Positions 42,341 through 50,961 of a DNA stretch of 64,000 nucleotides are shown here, piece after piece. A program made the translations under genes and the position numbers. The DNA is from Chloroflexota bacterium (GTDB lineage: Bacteria > Chloroflexota > Anaerolineae > Aggregatilineales > Phototrophicaceae). The stretch is from assembly GCA_016223085.1 (NCBI GenBank), contig JACRPS010000010.1, positions 124,001 to 188,000 of the forward strand, in the 5' to 3' direction. The notes under the pieces are model-generated. The model searched no databases. It saw only the letters and a program-made list of their open reading frames with translations, and was not told the origin of the DNA. The stretch's first letter is position 1; each line of letters opens with the position of its first letter.

Positions 42341-43645
42341 ATGGATCAATCGCTGATTGAAACGGCAGCGGTAACTGCCGAACGGATACTGCTGGCAAAC
42401 GGCAGCGAGCTGGGCATCCTGGGGTCGAGCCGCGCTTACCAGCAGGTTTGGGCGCGTGACAGCATGATCTGTGGCCTGGGGCTGTGGCTGTGCGCGAACC
42501 CGGAAGCGAAGTATATTCACCAGCGGTCGCTGGAAACGCTGCGGCAGTTCCAGAGTTCGTTGGGCCATATCCCGCACAATGTCGGCTATACCGACGTGGA
42601 TGACCCGGCATTGGTGGCGCTCGGTGGCCGCCTGCAAGCCGGCAGCGCCCGCCGTCTCGCGCCGGATACGACCCATGCAGGCGTGGTGGACAGCAACCTG
42701 TGGTACATTATTGGCCACTATTACCATTATAGGCAGGGCAAGGACATCGCCTTTCTGCGACAGGCGTGGGACAGCCTGGAGCGGGCGCTGCTGTGGCTGC
42801 GCTACCAGGACTCGAACGAGTGCGGCCTGCTGGAAGTCCACGAGGCGATGGACTGGGCAGATTTGTTCGCTAACCGCTATAATATTTTATTTGATAATGT
42901 GCTGTACTACACAGTGTGGAAATGCATGGCAGAGCTGGCGGCGGCGCTCGATCTGCCTTCAGAAAGCTATGTCCGGTCGGCGGAAGACGTGCGACGCAAG
43001 ATCAATACGCTGCTGTGGCTTGGGCCGGAAGCGCCGAAGGACTGGGACTGGGTGCGGCAGGAACGGCAGGAATGGCTGTATCCGCTGCGCCGGGTGGAAA
43101 CCGAACTGGTGGTGCGTCCGTATTATCTGCCATACATGGCCTTCCGCGATTATGCCGACCGCTTTGATACGCTCGGCAATCTGCTCGCCATCCTGTTCGG
43201 TGTGGCCGACAGCACGCAGGCGAACCGGATTCTGGATTACCTGCACGGCTGCGGGCTGAACGAGCCGTTCCCGGTGCGGGCGCTGTATCCGCCGGTGAAC
43301 CCCGGCGACGCCGACTGGCGCGAGTATTACCGGGTGCGGAATCTCAACCTGCCGCATCATTATCACAACGGCGGCGCGTGGCCATTCATCGGCGGGTTTT
43401 ACGTGGCGGCGCTGGTGCAGGCCGGTCGGCTGGACGAAGCAAGGGCGCAGCTTGGGAAACTGGCGGAGATGAACCGCCAGGGCATACGCAGTGAGTGGGA
43501 ATTTAATGAGTGGTTTCACGGCCTGTCCGGGCGGCCTATGGGGTATGCTGGCCAATCATGGTCGGCGGCCATGTTCCTGTTCGCACAGGATGCGGTGCAG
43601 CAGGGTAGGGTGAGTGTTTTTAATCCTGAAGCCGGGTGGGATTAA
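42341..43645 (+). CDS. glycoside hydrolase-like protein of the (alpha/alpha)6 barrel class
   Basis: 434 residues, no signal peptide, so cytosolic. The motifs QVWARDSMICGLGLW near the N terminus, HAGVVDSNLWYIIGHYY, LLEVHEAMDWADL and LPHHYHNGGAWPFIGGFYVAAL resemble amylo-alpha-1,6-glucosidase/GH100-type enzymes; the conserved Asp in WARDS and Asp in EAMDWAD could be catalytic. Specificity is unknown; the neighbours suggest cleavage of a mannose- or glucose-containing oligosaccharide after import. ATG 42341 follows GAGGTTAGGA. The 123 bases upstream contain no clear signal. Confidence 0.72.
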   Translation: MDQSLIETAAVTAERILLANGSELGILGSSRAYQQVWARDSMICGLGLWLCANPEAKYIHQRSLETLRQFQSSLGHIPHNVGYTDVDDPALVALGGRLQAGSARRLAPDTTHAGVVDSNLWYIIGHYYHYRQGKDIAFLRQAWDSLERALLWLRYQDSNECGLLEVHEAMDWADLFANRYNILFDNVLYYTVWKCMAELAAALDLPSESYVRSAEDVRRKINTLLWLGPEAPKDWDWVRQERQEWLYPLRRVETELVVRPYYLPYMAFRDYADRFDTLGNLLAILFGVADSTQANRILDYLHGCGLNEPFPVRALYPPVNPGDADWREYYRVRNLNLPHHYHNGGAWPFIGGFYVAALVQAGRLDEARAQLGKLAEMNRQGIRSEWEFNEWFHGLSGRPMGYAGQSWSAAMFLFAQDAVQQGRVSVFNPEAGWD

Positions 43646-43702
43646 AAACGGATAGTGTGATTGTGTTGTTGTCCGGCAACACAGGTTCATGGGGACAAAT
43701 GA

Positions 43703-45532
43703 ATGCAGCCAATCTTGCAAGACCTGTTCCGGTTTACCGATACGTGTAACGTGTACGTAATTCGGGCTGGCGCAACTGCCGTGCTGGTGGACTTTGGCAG
43801 CGGCGATGTGCTGGATCATCTGGATGAAATCGGCGTCGAGCGTGTGACCGACGTGCTGCTGACGCACCACCACCGCGACCAGGGGCAGGGCCTGCGCCGG
43901 GCGGTTGAAGCGGGAATCCGCATCTGGGTGCCGCATGTGGAGCAGGACCTGTTTCAGCGCGTGGATGAACACTGGCAGGCGCGCCCGCTTGATAACAACT
44001 ACAACCTGCGGCAGGATCGTTTCTCGCTGCTGGAGTCTGTGCCCATCAGCGGCACGTTGAAAGATTACGACACGTGGCGATTTGGCGGCGTCAGCCTGTG
44101 CGTGCTGCCGACACCGGGACACACGCCGGGTTCGATCTCGCTGCTGGCGGACATCAATGACCAGCGCGTGGCCTTCACCGGCGATCTGATCGCCGCGCTG
44201 GGAAAAGTATGGAGTCTGGCGGCGACGCAGTGGACGTATAACGGCGCGGAGGGCGTGGGTGCAAGTATGCTCTCGCTGCTCGACCTGAAAGACAGCCAGC
44301 CGGATTGGCTGCTGCCGTCGCACGGCGAACCGATGGACGCGCCGGACGCGGCGATAGACGCGCTGATCGAACGCCTGAACTGTCTGTTGCATCTGCGTAA
44401 CCATCACACCGACCTGCTGGAACTGCACAGCCGGCCTTACGAAGCGGTCACGCCGCATTTGCTGAAGCACCGCGCCTGCGTCGCCAACAGCTACGTCCTC
44501 TTGTCCGACAGCCGCAAGGCGCTGGTGATGGATTTCGGCTATGACTTTGAAACCGGGCTGCCCGCCGGCACCGACCGCGCCTCGCGCCGCCCCTGGTTAC
44601 ACTCGCTACCGATGCTGAAACGCCAGTTTAACGTGGACAGGATTGACGTGGTGCTGCCGACGCACTTCCATGACGATCACGTGGCCGGGTTTAACCTGCT
44701 GCGGTCGGTCGAAGGCGCGCAGGTGTGGGCGGCGGAGACGTTTGCCGACGTGCTGGAAAACCCGAAGCGGTATGACCTGCCGTGCCTGTGGTATGACCCG
44801 ATTCCGGTGGACTGCCGCCTGCCGCTGGGCATGCCGGTGCAGTGGGAGGAATACACGCTGACACTGTACCCGCTGCCCGGCCATACGCTCTATGCCGTCG
44901 CCATCGCGTTGGAGGTGGACGGGCGGCGTGTGCTGGTGACGGGCGACCAGTATCAGGGCGGGGCGGGACTGGAACTGAACTACGTGTACGCGAATCGCTT
45001 CCAGACGACCGATTACATCCAGAGCGCCCAGCTTTACCGGCGGCTGAACCCGGAGGTGATTCTGTCTGGCCACTGGGCGCCGCTGTGGGTGACGCCGGAT
45101 TACTTCGACCGGCTGGACCGGATAGGGCTGGAACTGGAACGCCTCCACCGTGACCTGCTGCCGCTGTCGCCGAATCTGGAAGCGGAAGGCTTCGTTACGT
45201 GGCTATACCCGTACCAGTCGTCTGCCGGCAGCGACCAATTGGTGGAATATCAGGTAGAAGTCCGTAATCCGTTTGATTATAATGCGGACGTGATCATCCA
45301 GGTAGTTCTGCCGGAGGGCTGGCACATGGCGGCGATGTCCGGGAACGAAAGCGGGCAGTTGATGGACCATCGGCTGCGCGCGCTGCTGTCTCCCTGCGCC
45401 ACGCAAACCCTGTCGTTCCAAGTTATCACCCCGCCGGACTTCCGGGCGCGGCGGGCCAGAATCGCGGTGGATGTAACGATTAACGATGTCCGGTTTGGGC
45501 AGCAGGCTGAGGCTTTAGTTTCTGCTGTTTAG
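43703..45532 (+). CDS. tandem metallo-beta-lactamase-fold protein with C-terminal beta domain
   Basis: 609 residues with two complete MBL domains in one chain. Domain 1 (about 1-235): H55-H56-H57-R-D59-Q60, GHTPG with H140, D161 and H207. Domain 2 (about 255-470): H321-F-H323-D-D325-H326, GHTLY with H394, D415 and H457. The two metal sites differ (DQ versus DH). Residues about 490-609 form a beta-rich domain with alternating hydrophobic strands. The fold covers lactonases, phosphodiesterases and thioesterases; in a glycan-degradation operon a sugar lactone or ester hydrolase is plausible. Start ATG 43703 follows GGGGA. No signal peptide. Confidence 0.8.
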   Translation: MQPILQDLFRFTDTCNVYVIRAGATAVLVDFGSGDVLDHLDEIGVERVTDVLLTHHHRDQGQGLRRAVEAGIRIWVPHVEQDLFQRVDEHWQARPLDNNYNLRQDRFSLLESVPISGTLKDYDTWRFGGVSLCVLPTPGHTPGSISLLADINDQRVAFTGDLIAALGKVWSLAATQWTYNGAEGVGASMLSLLDLKDSQPDWLLPSHGEPMDAPDAAIDALIERLNCLLHLRNHHTDLLELHSRPYEAVTPHLLKHRACVANSYVLLSDSRKALVMDFGYDFETGLPAGTDRASRRPWLHSLPMLKRQFNVDRIDVVLPTHFHDDHVAGFNLLRSVEGAQVWAAETFADVLENPKRYDLPCLWYDPIPVDCRLPLGMPVQWEEYTLTLYPLPGHTLYAVAIALEVDGRRVLVTGDQYQGGAGLELNYVYANRFQTTDYIQSAQLYRRLNPEVILSGHWAPLWVTPDYFDRLDRIGLELERLHRDLLPLSPNLEAEGFVTWLYPYQSSAGSDQLVEYQVEVRNPFDYNADVIIQVVLPEGWHMAAMSGNESGQLMDHRLRALLSPCATQTLSFQVITPPDFRARRARIAVDVTINDVRFGQQAEALVSAV

Positions 45533-45543
45533 AGGGGTGCGGG

Positions 45544-47991
45544 ATGGAGTCTTTACTGGGAACTTCGATCAAAACCAGAACGCTGCACATGATCGGTAAT
45601 GCCCATATTGATCCGGTCTGGTTGTGGCAGTGGCATGAAGGTTTTCATGAAGTGAAGGCCACCTTCCGGTCGGCGCTCGACCGAATGAAGGAATATGACG
45701 ATTTTATCTTCGTCGCCAGTTCGGCGGCGTTTTACGACTGGGTTGAAAAATCCGACCCGGCCATGTTCGCGGAGATCAAACAGCGCGTGAGAGAAGGGCG
45801 CTGGCAGGTGGTCGGCGGCTGGTGGATTGAGCCGGACTGCAACATCCCCGGCGGCGAGTCGTTCGTCCGGCAGGGGTTGTACGGCCAGCGGTATTTTAAG
45901 GAAAAGCTGGGTGTGACGGCGCGTGTCGGCTTTAACGTGGACAGCTTCGGCCACAGCGGGACGCTGCCGCAAATCCTGAAAAAAAGCGGCCTATCGTATT
46001 ACGTGTTTCTGCGCCCCATGCCGCACGAAAAAAGTCTGCCGTCGCGCCTGTTCTGGTGGGAGGCAGACGACGGTTCGCGTGTGCTGGCGTTCCGCATCGC
46101 CTTTGAATACCTGTCCTGGGGTAAGGAACTGGACATCCACGTGCGGCGCTGCGCCGACGAGATGAAAGACCCGCAGGACGAGTTTATGTGCTTTTACGGC
46201 GTGGGCAATCACGGCGGCGGGCCGACGCGGGAAAACCTCGAGAGCATCTACCGGCTGAATGCCGACCCCGATTTGCCGACGCTGGTGTTGAGTTCGCCGG
46301 AAGCCTTTTTTGAATCGGTCGAGTCCAAAAACTGGCATCTGCCGGTGGTGCATTCCGACCTGCAAAAACACGCCAGCGGTTGTTACGCCGCCCATTCCGG
46401 CATCAAACGCTGGAACCGGTTGGCGGAAAACCGGCTGCTGGCCGCCGAGAAGTGGTCCATCCTGGCGGCGCATACCACCGGCCAGCCATACTCGACCGAC
46501 TTCGAACGCGCCTGGAAAAGTGTGCTGTTTAACCAGTTCCACGACATCCTGGCGGGGACGAGTCTGGAAGCGGCTTACGACGACGCCCGCGACAGCTACG
46601 GCGAGGCGCTGACGATTGCCGACCGGCAGATGAATTATGCGGTGCAGTCGTTCGCCTGGAACATTCACATCGAACCGGAAGCGGGCATGAAGCCCATCGT
46701 CGTCTTTAACCCGCATACCTGGCCGGTGAAGGCGAACGTGGAACTGGAGATGTACCGCTGGGAGCCGTCGGCGGTGCTGGTAGCGGAGAACGGCCAGCGT
46801 ATCCCGCACCAGGAAGTGCAGTCTGCTACCTCAACCGGGCGCGTCCGTCTCAGCTTCATGGCCGATCTGCCGGCGCTCGGCTACCGCACTTACCGCCTGC
46901 TGCCGAAGGGCGAACCGGCTGAGACAAACCCGGTGCAGGCGTCCGATACCGTGCTGGAAAACGAACGGCTGCGGCTGGAATTTGACCCGCAGACAGGTTA
47001 CATCGCACGGCTGTACGATAAACAGGCGCAGGTGGAAGTGTTCAAGGGCGACGCCGCCACGCCGGTTGTGATTGACGACCGTTCCGATACCTGGGGACAC
47101 GACGTATTCCGCTTTGACCAGATCGCCGGAGCGTTCAAGGCTGTGAGCGTGCGGCTGGTGGAACACGGGCCGGTCAAATCTGTCATCCGCGTGACCAGCG
47201 AGTACGGCAAATCCACCCTGGTGCAGGATTTTACGATGTATCCGAATCGCAGTCAGATTGACGTGAATGTCGTCGTGGACTGGCGCGAACAGCTCAAGGT
47301 ACTGAAGCTGCGCTTCCCGATCAACGTGGACTTCATGAAAGTGACCCACGAAGTCCCCTACGGTACCATTGAACAGTTTGCCAACGGCGAAGAACTGCCG
47401 GTGCAAAGCTGGGTGGACGTATCCGGTATCGCGCGCGGGCGGGGCAATCTGTACGGCTTCAGCCTGCTCAACGACGGCAAGTACAGCCTGGACGTGAACG
47501 TGCGCGACATCGGCCTGACCGTGCTGCGCAGCCCGGCTTACGCCCATCACGTGCCACACACGCTCAAACCCGGCGCGCTGCACTCCTATATTGACCAGGG
47601 CATCCAGCGTTTCAGCTATTCCATGCTGCCACACGCCGGTAGCTGGGAACAGGCCGGAACAGTGAAACGGGCCGCGGAACTCAACCAGCGTCCAATTGCG
47701 CTGGTGGCGACGTACCATCCCGAAGGTAAGCTGCCACAGGCCGATTGCTTTATTGACGTGAAGCCGGATAACGTGATCGTCAGCGTGCTGAAGAAGGCCG
47801 AAGATAACGACGACATGATTATCCGCGCCTATGAAACGACCAAATCGGCCTGCAAGTCCACCATTCACCTGACCGGACTGGCGCGCACGATTGAGACGCA
47901 GTTCGCGCCCGGCGAGATCAAAACATTCCGCGTGCCGCGCGATCTGTCGCAGCCGATTGTCGAAACCAACCTGCTGGAGTGGGAAGAATAA
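45544..47991 (+). CDS. alpha-mannosidase, GH38
   Basis: 815 residues. The GH38 signature is clear: NAHIDPVWLWQW at the N terminus (H21 and D23 as zinc ligands), then FNVDSFGHSGTLPQIL with the nucleophile D133, and NHGGGPT; the middle helical domain and large C-terminal beta-sandwich domains follow. Enzymes of this family remove alpha-linked mannose from glycans by a retaining mechanism. Length is usual for bacterial members. No export signal, so substrates must be imported first. It starts 11 bases after the MBL gene and its stop abuts the next start. Confidence 0.93.
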   Translation: MESLLGTSIKTRTLHMIGNAHIDPVWLWQWHEGFHEVKATFRSALDRMKEYDDFIFVASSAAFYDWVEKSDPAMFAEIKQRVREGRWQVVGGWWIEPDCNIPGGESFVRQGLYGQRYFKEKLGVTARVGFNVDSFGHSGTLPQILKKSGLSYYVFLRPMPHEKSLPSRLFWWEADDGSRVLAFRIAFEYLSWGKELDIHVRRCADEMKDPQDEFMCFYGVGNHGGGPTRENLESIYRLNADPDLPTLVLSSPEAFFESVESKNWHLPVVHSDLQKHASGCYAAHSGIKRWNRLAENRLLAAEKWSILAAHTTGQPYSTDFERAWKSVLFNQFHDILAGTSLEAAYDDARDSYGEALTIADRQMNYAVQSFAWNIHIEPEAGMKPIVVFNPHTWPVKANVELEMYRWEPSAVLVAENGQRIPHQEVQSATSTGRVRLSFMADLPALGYRTYRLLPKGEPAETNPVQASDTVLENERLRLEFDPQTGYIARLYDKQAQVEVFKGDAATPVVIDDRSDTWGHDVFRFDQIAGAFKAVSVRLVEHGPVKSVIRVTSEYGKSTLVQDFTMYPNRSQIDVNVVVDWREQLKVLKLRFPINVDFMKVTHEVPYGTIEQFANGEELPVQSWVDVSGIARGRGNLYGFSLLNDGKYSLDVNVRDIGLTVLRSPAYAHHVPHTLKPGALHSYIDQGIQRFSYSMLPHAGSWEQAGTVKRAAELNQRPIALVATYHPEGKLPQADCFIDVKPDNVIVSVLKKAEDNDDMIIRAYETTKSACKSTIHLTGLARTIETQFAPGEIKTFRVPRDLSQPIVETNLLEWEE

Positions 47992-50553
47992 ATGCGGATT
48001 TCGCTCAACGGCGGCGGCTGGCAGTTGAAGGACTACTACGGCGAAGACTGGCGCTGGCGGGATGCGCATAAACCTGCCAGCCGTGACACGCGCCACTGGT
48101 GCGCCGCCTTCGTACCGGGCAGCGTCCATAATGATCTGTGGCAGGCCGGGGAAATCCCGAACCCGTACTTTGAACGCAACAGCCTGCTGCTGGAATGGAT
48201 TCCGGCGCGGACGTGGCTGTACAAAAAGTCGTTTGTTGCCGGCGACGAACTGCACGGGCGGCGTGTCCAGTTGTGCTTCGAAGGCTTGGATTACGCCGCG
48301 CAGTTTTTTCTCAACGGCGAACTGCTGGGCGAGCACACGGGCATGTATACGCCCGCCGTGTTCGACGTGAGCGACCGGCTACGGCCCGGCGAGGACAACC
48401 TGATCGCAGTGGTGGTCGAACCCGCGCCGCACGAACAGCCGCAGGTGAGCCGGACGAGTAAGGTGCGGACGCACAAAAGCCGCATGACCTATTGGTGGGA
48501 TTTCTGTCCGCGCATGATTCACGTTGGCATCTGGGACGTGGTGTATCTCAACGTGACCGGGCCGGCGCGCATCGAGGACGTGTGGGTGCGCCCGAAACTG
48601 GCGGACGATTTCCGGCAGGCGGATGTAGTCGTTTCCGTCGAACTGGACGCCACGCCGGGTCAAACCGTCGAAGTTGAGACCACGCTGCGGCTGCACGACG
48701 AGATCGTTGCACAGCAGCGCGCCCGCCATGATCTTCCCGCCGGGCGTTCCCGACTGGAGATGAATCTGCCGGTTAACCAGCCGCGCCTGTGGTGGCCGAA
48801 CGGCAGCGGCGAAGCCACGCTGTACGAGGCGGAAGTTCGCGTAGGTACCCCTGATAGTGAACCGGGCGAAGTCTCTGACCAGCGCGCGGTGTCGTTTGGT
48901 TTCCGGCGAGTGGAACTGGCAGCGAATGAAACCGAAGACACCAGCGCCCGCCCGTACACGCTGGTCGTGAATGGCCGCAAGCTGTACGCCAAAGGTTGGA
49001 ACTGGGTGCCAATGGACGTTATGTACGGCGTGCCGCGCCCGGCCAAGCTGGAGCGGCTGCTGCGGCTGGCGCAGCGAGCGCACGTTAATCTGCTGCGCGT
49101 GTGGGGCGGCGGGCTGATCGAGACGGAAGCATTTTATGGCTGGTGTGACCGGCTAGGCATCCTGGTCTGGCAGGAATTTATCCAGTCCAGTTCCGGCATT
49201 GATAACTATCCCTCGGAGTCGCCGGAGTTTATCGAAATGATGGTGCGCGAGGCGGAGCAGATCATCCCGCGCAAGCGCAACCATCCGTCGCTGGCGCTGT
49301 GGTGCGGCGGCAATGAACTGACTGCCGAAGGCTCGCGTCCGCTGGATGACTCGCATCCGGTGCTGGCGGCGCTCAAAGCGGTCGTCATGCGGCTTGACCC
49401 GGATCGGCTGTGGCTGCCCACCTCGCCCAGCGGGCGAGTCTTTGGCAACAATCTGGAGAACATCGCGCGCGACCCGACCGGTCTGCACGATGTACACGGC
49501 CCGTGGGAATTCCAGGGTGTGACCGGACAGTATGAGCTGTACAACCAGGGTACGTCGCTGCTGCACAGCGAGTTTGGCGTGGAGGGTATCACCAATCTGA
49601 AGACCCTGAATGCGACTATCGCGCCAGAACATCAGCAGCCGGTGACGCTGGATAACGTTTACTGGCATCACCTGGGGGCGTGGTGGGTGCATCAACCGGC
49701 GTGGCAGGCGGTGTTTGGCGACGTGGACGACGTGACGACGCTGGCGCGCGCGACGCAAATGATGCAGGCGGAAGGGCTGCGCTACGCGCTGGAAGCCGAC
49801 CGGCGGCGTAAGTTCCACAACAGCGGGACGCTGCCCTGGCAGTTTAATGAGCCGTACCCAATGGCGGCCTGCACCTCGTCGGTGGATTATTATGCCCACC
49901 CGAAGCCGGCGTATTACGCGGTGGCGCGGGCTTACGAGCCGGTCCATGTGTCGGCGAAGTTCCCGACGGCGGCGTGGCAGGGGCGGGAGCAGTTTGAGGC
50001 TGACATCTGGGTGAATAACTCTTATCTCGATGATCTCACCAGCTGCACGCTGAACACCCGAATCGTTGGCATCAGTGGGAAGGTGTATGCTGACTGGCAC
50101 GACATGGTTGCCTGCCCCGCTAACCGGGCGGTGTGGCTGTCGTCGGTGCGTTACCCGCTGGAACAACTGCCGGAAGCCGTGTTCTTCCTTGACACTACGC
50201 TAACGCAGGGAGACAGCATTTTCTCCCGTAATCGTTATGCCTTCACGAAGGCAGCCAACTGGTCGCCGCTGCTGGCGGTTACGCCAACCGAACTAGCCGC
50301 ACAGGTGGATATAAACGGCGACGACTGGCACATCACGCTGACCAACACCGGCAACACAACCGCCCTGTGGGTGTGGCTGGAGGACAGCCGCCCGGTGGGT
50401 GGGGCGGGTTACGTCTACCTGGATGATAATCATTTTTGCCTGTTCCCCGGCGAAACAAGGGTTATTCCGGCTGCATGGCAGGGCGTTCCGGCTGTGGAGC
50501 GCGGCTTGAGCGTTAGTGGCTGGAATACACCGCTGCTGCCTGTTCCGTTGTAG
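47992..50553 (+). CDS. beta-mannosidase, GH2
   Basis: 853 residues with the GH2 order: jelly-roll sugar-binding domain (about 1-180; FEGLDYAAQFFLNG), immunoglobulin-like domain, and a TIM barrel from about 320 with LRVWGGGLIE, the acid/base E442 in WCGGNE and the nucleophile E527 in HSEFG; beta domains follow. The pattern WGGG-x-x-E with KGWNWVPMD is typical of beta-mannosidases rather than beta-galactosidases. It would release the core beta-mannose left after GH38 action. ATG follows the GH38 stop with no spacing. Confidence 0.9.
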   Translation: MRISLNGGGWQLKDYYGEDWRWRDAHKPASRDTRHWCAAFVPGSVHNDLWQAGEIPNPYFERNSLLLEWIPARTWLYKKSFVAGDELHGRRVQLCFEGLDYAAQFFLNGELLGEHTGMYTPAVFDVSDRLRPGEDNLIAVVVEPAPHEQPQVSRTSKVRTHKSRMTYWWDFCPRMIHVGIWDVVYLNVTGPARIEDVWVRPKLADDFRQADVVVSVELDATPGQTVEVETTLRLHDEIVAQQRARHDLPAGRSRLEMNLPVNQPRLWWPNGSGEATLYEAEVRVGTPDSEPGEVSDQRAVSFGFRRVELAANETEDTSARPYTLVVNGRKLYAKGWNWVPMDVMYGVPRPAKLERLLRLAQRAHVNLLRVWGGGLIETEAFYGWCDRLGILVWQEFIQSSSGIDNYPSESPEFIEMMVREAEQIIPRKRNHPSLALWCGGNELTAEGSRPLDDSHPVLAALKAVVMRLDPDRLWLPTSPSGRVFGNNLENIARDPTGLHDVHGPWEFQGVTGQYELYNQGTSLLHSEFGVEGITNLKTLNATIAPEHQQPVTLDNVYWHHLGAWWVHQPAWQAVFGDVDDVTTLARATQMMQAEGLRYALEADRRRKFHNSGTLPWQFNEPYPMAACTSSVDYYAHPKPAYYAVARAYEPVHVSAKFPTAAWQGREQFEADIWVNNSYLDDLTSCTLNTRIVGISGKVYADWHDMVACPANRAVWLSSVRYPLEQLPEAVFFLDTTLTQGDSIFSRNRYAFTKAANWSPLLAVTPTELAAQVDINGDDWHITLTNTGNTTALWVWLEDSRPVGGAGYVYLDDNHFCLFPGETRVIPAAWQGVPAVERGLSVSGWNTPLLPVPL

Positions 50554-50961
50554 ATTATTGTCCCGGTGCTGCAGAAGAGTGATAGGCGTTACAGGATTGT
50601 AATGTATCGAGGAAGATGGCCAGTGGTGCGGCCAGCAGTAGTTTATTGAACTGGAACGCGCCAGTTGTCCTCGATTTGCCGCAGTTTTGCCCTCTCGCCA
50701 GGTCGGTCGTAACGGTTTCCAGGCAGCCAACGGTGTGCCGGATGTAAGCAGTACCTCGGTACTAAAATCATCATTTCTTTTATTTCTGTCGTAGAGTTGG
50801 CTACAATAGAATACGATGAAATAGGGGTTTCGCCAGTAGATACCTTTGTGAGTTCGGGATGGGCGTACAGGTAGATGAAGGTCTGCGGGGCTAACAGGGA
50901 AAACGTGCCCAGTCTTATTGCAGGAATTGCTGAAAAGGAACGACGTTGAGGGTTGCGAGTT
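50554..50961 (+). other. non-coding gap before the BTAD regulator
   Basis: About 408 bases without a convincing gene. It contains a small dyad AACTGG/CCAGTT around 50648-50665 and an AT-richer stretch around 50760-50830 that may hold the promoter (TACAAT at 50799-50804, no good -35). No terminator with a T run follows the beta-mannosidase gene. Confidence 0.5.

Noticed and set aside
46831-48336. Minus-strand open frame of about 500 codons opposite the mannosidase genes
   Set aside because: It spans the junction of two clear glycosidase genes and has a low-complexity His/Arg/Val composition, so it is a shadow.
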